NCBI GenBank assembly: GCA_017474045.1
Contig: JAFUHX010000020.1
Location: 62,001-126,000, forward strand
Length of the DNA stretch: 64,000 nucleotides
Source: Clostridia bacterium
GTDB taxonomy: Bacteria > Bacillota > Clostridia > Oscillospirales > Acutalibacteraceae
Reading direction: 5' to 3'
The translations under genes were made by a program, and so were the position numbers. The notes beneath the pieces are model-generated. The model searched no databases. It was not told the DNA's origin and saw nothing but the letters and a program-made list of their open reading frames with translations. Below are positions 52,586 to 60,400 of this stretch, piece after piece. The stretch's first letter is position 1. Each line of letters opens with the position of its first letter.

Positions 52586-52670
52586 TCGGGGCGGTAAAAA
52601 AAGCGCAGACCGCATGAACCTAAAATCAAACGAAGGGCTTTTTCAGATTGCAAAATTTGAAGAAGCCTTT
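52586..52670 (+). terminator. Dispersed two-module 3' element, copy after typA
   Basis: Module A (GGGGCGGTAAAAAAAGCGC then AGACCGCATGAACC) starts about 7 nt after the stop. Here the pairing arms are GCGGT/ACCGC. Module B (AAGGGCTTTTTCA paired with TGAAGAAGCCTTT through two G-U pairs, 52633-52669) and the tail TTAACATTTATAAATC follow. Confidence 0.65.
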
Positions 52671-52689
52671 TTAACATTTATAAATCTTA

Positions 52690-52968
52690 AACTTCCACAA
52701 AGTAAAAATATCACGGTTCATGCTATAAGCAAACCTCGCCTCTCGGCGTACCTTTGTACGCCTTCGGGTAGCCAAAAACGAAGCTGAAGCTTCATTTTTG
52801 CTCAGTTTGCTTATTCTGCATCTTTTTTTCCTCGCCCCGAGGGTCTGGTAAAAAAAGCGACGACCGCATGAATGACGAGTGTAAAGAAAAATGCTTTACA
52901 GAGTTGGAAATGAAATATAATTCCGTTTTAGAAAATAAAGGCGATTTTGTGTTAAAAATCTATGGTTT
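52690..52968. repeat. Nested inverted repeats and a second module-A copy
   Basis: After the typA element come GGTTCATGC (inverse of GCATGAACC in module A), ATAAGCAAAC...GTTTGCTTAT arms (about 52726-52815) enclosing a GGCGTAC/GTACGCC hairpin and a GAAGC/GCTTC hairpin, then CGCCCCGA (inverse of TCGGGGCG at the element start). A second GGTAAAAAAAGCG..GACCGCATGAA block (about 52850-52875) and a TGTAAAG/CTTTACA hairpin (about 52880-52900) follow. No gene is apparent. Confidence 0.55.
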
Positions 52969-53383
52969 TTAGAGTTTTTGACATGGTTTTCCTAACTTTT
53001 TTAAAGAAAAACTGAGTTTTCCACATGCTAAAAAACATCTGTAAAGCAGTTTAGCTTTACAGATGTTTTTGATATTTTTTGTGTTTTTTTGGCGGTTAAA
53101 TTTGATTTTTTTAAGCTTGTTTATACAAAATACTTCCGTTTCTGAAGGGGGAACCTGAAAATATTCTGAGTTGTCAATATGCACTGAGCTGTTAAAAATT
53201 GAAGTCTCAGCCTCCATAGCTGTGGCTCCTTTTTTGCCGCTTGGAGTAAGAATTAAAACCGCAATAACAATTACTGTGGCGGAATAAAAAAGAGAGGGAA
53301 AACAGCTTAAAGCGCCTCTGAATTTTAAGCGCTTTTTCTTTTCTCAGCTGAGAAATAAAGGAACCGATGTTTTTTTCACTCAT
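52969..53383 (-). pseudogene. Frameshifted small membrane-protein gene
   Basis: ATG 53383 with AAAGGGAG upstream opens MSEKNIGSFISQLRKEK, but this frame then ends after 58 codons. Shifting by one base in the A-run after KEK gives RLKFRGALSCF followed by a clear transmembrane helix (SATVIVIAVLILTPSGKKG) and an extracellular-type tail. That second frame runs on through the terminator hairpin at 53035-53066 to 52969, so its original stop seems lost too. It is either a decayed gene or carries sequencing errors. Function is unknown. Confidence 0.5.
53035..53066. terminator. Hairpin terminator inside the broken gene's 3' region
   Basis: A 13-bp perfect stem ACATCTGTAAAGC/GCTTTACAGATGT has T-runs on both strands. 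It most likely ends transcription of the minus-strand gene remnant. Confidence 0.7.
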
Positions 53384-53439
53384 AAAAACACTCCCTTTCT
53401 TTTTTCTGAAAATATTTTAACCTCAAAGATATAAAAAGT

Positions 53440-53505
53440 CCACCCGACAGCAAGAGAAAGAACTCTCGGAAACCGAGAATTTCATTCAGAACTCACTTTG
53501 GGTGG
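53440..53505 (-). terminator. Terminator after exoA
   Basis: CCACCC / GGGTGG arms enclose an inner CTCGG-TTT-CCGAG hairpin and are followed by ACTTTTTATATC on the minus strand, 8 bp after the stop. Confidence 0.65.
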
Positions 53506-53512
53506 AAAAGTT

Positions 53513-54271
53513 TTATAAATCAATAAGCAATTCAACGGGGCAGTGGTCAGAGCCGAAAATCTGATTGTGAATTTTTGCTTCGCTGATTTTATCGGCAATA
53601 CTCTGAGAAACAACGAAATAATCAATTCTCCAACCAACGTTTTTTTCTCTTGCATGAAAACGGTAGCTCCACCAGGAATAAGCGTCGGTTGCTTCGGGAT
53701 AGAGATAGCGGAAGGAGTCAACAAATCCGCTTTCAAGAAGAAGGGAAAACTTCTCTCTTTCTTCGTCAGAAAAGCCGGGATTGCCTCTGTTAGTTTTCGG
53801 ATTTTTCAGGTCGATTTCGTTGTGGGCAACGTTAAGATCGCCGCAGAAAACAACAGGCTTATTCTTATTCAGCGAAAGAAGATATTCTCTGAAATCGTCT
53901 TCCCATTTCATTCTGTAGTCAAGGCGTTTCAGTCCGTCCTGTGCATTGGGGGTGTAGCAGGTTATGAAATAGAAGTTTTCAAACTCAAGGGTGATGAGTC
54001 TTCCTTCTGTGTCATGCTCTGCTTTGTCCATTCCGTTAAAAACGGCAATGGGCTTTTCTTTTGTGAAAATTGCTGTTCCTGAATAGCCCTTTTTCTCGGC
54101 GTAGTTCCAGAACTGGTGGTAGCCTTCAAGCTCAAGATTTATCTGACCCTCCTGAAGCTTTGTTTCCTGAAGGCAAAAAATATCTGCGTCAAGCTCTTTG
54201 AATGAATCGAGAAAGCCCTTGTTAACGCAGGCTCTGATTCCGTTAACATTCCATGAAATAAATTTTTTCAA
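53513..54271 (-). CDS. exoA: Exodeoxyribonuclease III
   Basis: This 252-aa AP endonuclease/exonuclease III has SWNVNGIRA at the N terminus, the metal-binding LQETKLQ (Glu near residue 36), the active-site FCGDLNVAHNEIDL (about 141-154) and the terminal GSDHCPVEL with the catalytic histidine. It repairs abasic sites. Length fits ExoA of Firmicutes. RBS GGAGGATAC. Transcribed alone. Confidence 0.94.
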   Translation of the reverse strand: MKKFISWNVNGIRACVNKGFLDSFKELDADIFCLQETKLQEGQINLELEGYHQFWNYAEKKGYSGTAIFTKEKPIAVFNGMDKAEHDTEGRLITLEFENFYFITCYTPNAQDGLKRLDYRMKWEDDFREYLLSLNKNKPVVFCGDLNVAHNEIDLKNPKTNRGNPGFSDEEREKFSLLLESGFVDSFRYLYPEATDAYSWWSYRFHAREKNVGWRIDYFVVSQSIADKISEAKIHNQIFGSDHCPVELLIDL

Positions 54272-54364
54272 ATCTGTATCCTCCGAACTTAAAGTTTAGT
54301 TATGTTTTGTCGGCTATTATTCTAACATAAATTGTAAACTTTTTCAACGAAAATCACCATATTG

Positions 54365-54393
54365 TTGACAGAGATTTTTTTTTGCTATATAAT
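54365..54393 (+). promoter_or_regulatory. Consensus promoter of the BIg2 surface-protein gene
   Basis: TTGACA (54365-54370), 17 bp and TATAAT (54388-54393), both perfect, lie about 78 bp before the start codon, implying strong expression. Confidence 0.8.
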
Positions 54394-54470
54394 GTAATAT
54401 ACTAAAATGTTGTTTTATGCCCTTTTTGGCGTTTGTTTTAAATCAATGAGATTTTGAGAGGTGCTTGTTT

Positions 54471-57400
54471 ATGAAGAAGCGAATTTTGTCTTTTGCGCTG
54501 TGCGTGATTATGATTTTTTCCTCAGTTCCCATCAACGAAGCGGGTGTGGGTGCTTATCTTTCTGCGTCTGCAGTCAATCTTGCCGAGTTGGAGGCTCTGG
54601 TTTCCGAAATTCCTGAAAAGCAATATTGGGAAAGAGATTTTGTTGACTCAACAACTCTCGGCTTATGGTATGACCAGGCAATCAAAATTTTTGAAAATTA
54701 CGATGCCTATGACCAGACTAACATAGATCTTGTTACTTCAAGCTTGAGAAATGCTTTTGAGTCTGTTAAATATCATACTCAGGAGATTGAGCTTAATAAA
54801 AACGCAGTTTCCGTTAATGTTGGCGAAGAGCTTCAGCTTTCAGCAATTCTCACTCCTCAGAATGCGGCAGACAGTGTTTCCTGGAAATCTGAAGACGAAA
54901 GCAAGGTCAGCGTTTCTTCAAACGGACTTGTTAAGGTTCTGAAATTCAGTGATGAACCGGTTAAAATAACAGCTACCTCAAATTCACATAGCGCATATTG
55001 TTTAGTAACAACTCTCAATCCTCTTGCGGCAATCAAGCTCACTCAGCCTTCAGTCAGCTCTTTTGAAGGTGACTTTTTCAAAATCTCAGCTACAGCGGTG
55101 GGAAAAGATGAAACAGCCGCAACCACCGATAGCGTAACTTTTAACTATTATTCCCATAAGCCCTCCGTGGCATCTGTTGACTCCAACGGTTTGGTAACAG
55201 CTGTTTCAAAAGGAACAGCTACAATCAGAGTAACTGCAACCAACGGCAAAGACAGCTTCAGCGCCGACTGCACAGTAACAGTCAATGAGCTTATTCAGAT
55301 AACGGGAATTGTTGTTAACTCAAATCTTATAAGCAATGCTATTGAAATGACTGTTGGTGAAGAAGAAAACTTCAAGGTAACAATCACTCCTTCAACTGCA
55401 AGCAAAAAGACTCTCAAATGGACAAGCTCTGAGCCCTCGGTTGCTTCTGTTAATCAAACAGAGATTGCAGGCTCGGTAATTACTGCAAACATCAAGGCTT
55501 TGAAAGCCGGAACAACAAAAATCACCTATGAAACCACCGACGGAAGCGACAAAAGCGGATATTTTACCGTTGTTGTCAATCCCCGCGTTGCTGCGCTTTC
55601 AATTTCAGAAAGCTTCAAGGTTGTTGCCTTGACCTCAAGCGGAGAAAAGCTTGTTGTAACAGCCTTGCCTTCAAACGCAGGCAACAAAACACTTCGCTGG
55701 ACTACGGATGATCCTTCTGTTTGTACGGTTGACATGAACGGTGTTCTTGAGCCTGTCGGAAGCGGTCTTTGTACCATTACCGCCTCCACAACAGACGGAA
55801 GCAATATTTCAATTTCATGCCGTATAAGAGTTGCTCCCGCCGCTTCTTCAGTCACTCTTGATAAAACAAAGCTTACTCTTAAAAACGGCGAGAAAAAGAC
55901 TCTTAAAGCAACCGTTACCACAGTCAATAACACCACCTACGGTGATGTTGAGTGGATAAGCTCCAATCCAAAGGTTGCCTATGTTGATGAAAACGGCGTT
56001 GTAACCGGAATCGGAAGAGGCGAGGCCACAATCAAGGCAATAACAAGAGACGGAACAGACCGTTTCGCTGTCTGCAGCGTTACTGTTACTCAGTCTGTAA
56101 CAAGTGTCAGCCTTCCCGAAAAGCTGGTTTTGGGTGTTGGCGGAAAAACAGCTGTTTTAACAGCAACCGTTAAGCCTTCAAACGCAAATAACACAAATGT
56201 AACCTGGAAATCAAGCAACCCTTCTGTTGCAACAGTTAACCAGTCGGGTCTTGTTACCTCAGGCAACAGCGTCGGAACCTGTACCGTTACCGCAACCACA
56301 GAAGACGGCGGCTTTGTTGCCGAATGTCTGGTTTATGTCAACATTCTTCCAACAGGAATTACTCTTGACAAATCTTCAGAAACAGTTGCCGCTGGTGAAA
56401 AAATTGAACTTAAAGCAACCGTTAAGCCTTCAGATGCAACAGACAAAACTGTAACCTGGAAGTCAAGCAATTCAAAGGTTGCAACAGTTGAAAACGGTGT
56501 TGTAACTGCTGTTGCCGGCGGAAGCTGCACTATTACTGCCTATAACGCTGCAGGTCAGAGCGCAAAATGCGTTGTTAATGTTACTCAGGGAATTGACACA
56601 ATAACGCTCACTCCCTCTTCAGCAACAATGTATATATCTCAGACTATGACCCTTAAGAAAACAGTTTCTCCTTCCACAACAACAGTAACTGAGTTCAAAT
56701 GGTCTTCAAACAACACTTCTGTTGTTACCGTTGACCAGAACGGAAAGGTAACAGCCAAGGGCTCAGGTAACGCAGTTGTCAGCGTTGAAGCTGACGGAAA
56801 AAAGGCAGATTGCGTAATTACCGTTGTTGAAAAGGTAATTGTTACGGGAATTAAAATTGATTCAGCCGCTTCAATTAAAAAGGGTGAACAAAAGGCAATC
56901 GGTGTAACTGTTTATCCCAATGAAGCCAGCGATAAATCAGTAACATGGAGCTCCTCAAATCCGTCTGTTGCCGTTGTTTCATCTTCAGGTGTTGTAACTG
57001 GTGTTGCTCCCGGAAAGACTGTTATAACAGCAAAAACCAACGATGGCGGCTATACAGACACTTGTAATATTACCGTTGTTCAATCGGTAACAAGCGTCAG
57101 AATTTCTACCGGAGATTTCCGTCTGGCAAAGGGTAAGGCAAAGGCTGTTATTGCCAATGTTTTCCCTGCAGACGCAACAAATAAAGACCTTATCTGGACT
57201 TCTGCCAATAAAACTGTTGCCACAGTAACAGACGGCGGCGTTGTTACGGCTAAGGCAGCCGGAAGCACTTCCATTACCGCAACCTCTGTTGACGGTGGCT
57301 TCTCGGCAACCGTTACGGTAACGGTTTATATTCCCGTTACCTCAATAACAATCAATGCCAAAAGCATGACTGTTCCCAAGGGCGAAAAACGACTTCTCAC

Positions 57401-60400
57401 AGCGAATGTTGAGCCCTCAGACGCAACAGATGACACAATAAAATGGAAAACCAGCGACAAATCTGTTGTTTCCGTAAACGAAGCAACAGGTCAGATTGAA
57501 GCCAAGAAAACAGGAACAGCAACAATTACCGCTATTTCTTCCGACGGAAACTGCAAGTCTTCTTGTGTTATTACCGTTGTTCAGCTGGCAACATCTATTT
57601 CAATAAATTTCACCACGGTAACTCTTGTTGCCGGAAAAACAAAAATAGTTAAGGCAACCATGAAGCCTGCAGGTGTAACAAACACCACGGTTAAATGGAG
57701 TTCCTCAAACAAAAAGGTTGCAAAAGTCAGCTCAAAAGGAAAAATCACCGCTGTTGCAGGCGGAAGCACAGTTATCAAGGCAACCTCAGGCGACGGAAAT
57801 GTTTTCGCAACCTGCAGAGTCAATGTTCTTCAGCCGGCAACCGCAGTTAAGCTCAACAAAACAAAGGCAAGCGTTAAAATTGGCAAAACCCTTGTTTTAA
57901 CAACAACTCTTGAGCCTGAAACAACAACGACAAAAAAGGTAATCTGGACCTCTTCTGATGAAAAAATCGCCACAGTTGATAAATACGGTGTTGTAACCGG
58001 AATCAAGAAGGGAACAGTTACAATTACTGCTACCGCTGAAAACACAGATGTTTCAGCAAAATGCAAGGTTACTGTTAAAAAGGCAGTAACGGGCGTTTCC
58101 CTTGACAAAACAGTTGTTTCTGTTTCTGTCGGCAAAAAGGTTGCTGTTAATGCAACGGTCAAGCCTTCAAGCGCTTCAGACAAAAGAGTAACATGGTCTT
58201 CAACCAATAAAGACGTTGCAACAGTCAGCAGCAGTGGTATTATTACTGCAAAAAGTGTTGGCTACGCTGAAATAATTGCAAAAACAAAAGACGGTGGTTT
58301 TAAGGCTGTTTGCCGTGTTCTTGTTATTCAGTCTGTCAGCGGAATCAAGCTTAATGTTAAAAAGAAGACCCTTGATTTTGATGAGACCTACACTTTAAAA
58401 GCAACAGTTAAGCCTTCAAACGCAACAAACAAAGACGTTGTCTGGTCATCATCAAACAAAAAGGTTGCGAAGGTCAACTCAAAAGGAAAAATTACTGCTC
58501 TTAAATCAGGAACGGCAACAATTACCGCCGTAACAAAAGACGGTGGCTACAGCGCAAAATGTGTTGTTACCGTTCAGAGAAGGGTCAGAGATGTCAGTAT
58601 AAGCAAAAGCTCACTGCTTCTTTATCTTGATAAAACAGCGAAACTTAAAGCTTCCGTAACTCCCTCTGATGCAACCGATACATCGGTAACATGGACCTCT
58701 TCAAATGAAAAGGTTCTCAGAGTTAAAAACGGAAAGCTTACACCGGTGAAGCCCGGCTCTGCAACAATTACGGTAAAAACCAACGACGGCGGTTATACGG
58801 CTACCTGCAAGGTAACTGTTGAAAGAGCAGCCAAGTCTGTTGAGCTTTCAAAGAAGAGCGTTACCGTAAAATCGGGTAGCACCTATACCTTGAAAGCGAC
58901 TGTTTCGCCCTCAAATACCACCAATAAAAAAGTAACATGGACCTCTTCAAATCCTGCTGTTGCAACGGTTAACAGCAAGGGTGTTGTTAAGGGAATAGGC
59001 GGCGGAACGGCAACAATTACCTGCAAAACAAGCAACGGCCTGACTGCAAAATGCTCTGTTAAGGTTACTCAGTCTGCTTCGGGCGTTTCTCTTTCAAAAA
59101 CTGCCGCAAGCGTATATACCGGAGAAGCTGTTAAGCTCTATGCAACAGTTTCACCCACCGGAGCAACCAACAAGGCTGTTACCTGGTCAAGCTCAAACAA
59201 GGCAGTTGCAACTGTTTCTTCCGGCGGCAGCGTAAAAGGCGTTAAAGCAGGAACAGCAGTTATAACAGCAACAACTGTTGACGGCGGCTTCAAGGCTTCT
59301 TGCACTGTTACTGTTTTGCAGCATGCGGTTTCAGTTTCAATTAACCAAAAAGAAATCAGCGTTGCAAAGGGAGGCAAAGCAACTGTTTCTGCAACAGTTC
59401 TTCCTTCTGACACAACAAATAAAGATGTCAGCTGGTCAAGCTCTGACACTTCGGTTGTTACAATAACCTCTCTTGGCGAAATAACAGCTCACAAAACGGG
59501 AACTGCCACCATTACGGTAACAACTGTTGACGGAGAAAAAACCGCCACCTGCAACGTAACAGTTTTTGAACCCGTTACAGATATTACAATTGATATAACA
59601 GAAAAAACAATTTTCAACTCCGAAAGCTTTGTTCTTGAGGCGGCTGTTTCACCGTCAGACGCTTCAAATAAGCTTATAAAATGGAGCTCAAGCAATTCTC
59701 TTGTTGCTTCGGTTTCTTCTTCCGGTGAGGTAGTGGGAATCAAGTCCGGCACTGCTGTAATAACAGCAACAACCGTTGATGGCGGCTTCAAGGCTTCTTG
59801 CACAGTTACGGTTCTTCAGAAAGCAACGGGAATTAAGCTTGACAAAGAAAATCTTGAAATTTTTGCTTCTCAGGAAGGCAAGCTTACAGCAACAGTTCTT
59901 CCCGAAGATTGCTATCTTAAAAATGTTTCATGGAAATCAAGCGACGAAACCGTTGTAACTGTTGATCAGGACGGTAACCTTAAGGCTCTGGTTCCCGGTT
60001 ATGCAACAGTAACAGCAACCAGCGAAGACGGCGGTTTTGTTGCAAGCTGCAGAATTACCGTTAACCGCGCCGTAACCGGTATTGAAATTTCAAAATCTGA
60101 GGCATGGATTTATAACGGAGAAACGCTGACACTTGAAGCTGTTGTTCAGCCCTATGATGCAACAAACAAAGCTGTTGTCTGGAAATCAAGCGATATTAAT
60201 GTTGCTTCGGTTGAAAACGGTGTTGTTACCGGTGTTGGTAAGGGAACAGCAATTATCAGCGCTGAAACCGTTGACGGCGGCTTTATGGCTGTTTGCACAG
60301 TTGAGGTTAAAATTAAAACAGGAGAAATTCAGCTGAGCAAAACCGAGATTACTCTTTCAGAGGGTCTTGAGGCTGAAATTGAAGCTGTTGTTCTTCCTGA

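Noticed and set aside
52969..53217. An intact 82-aa protein from ATG 53217
   Set aside because: The ATG lies directly after a transmembrane helix in the same frame, and the frame crosses a strong terminator hairpin, so it looks like part of a broken gene.
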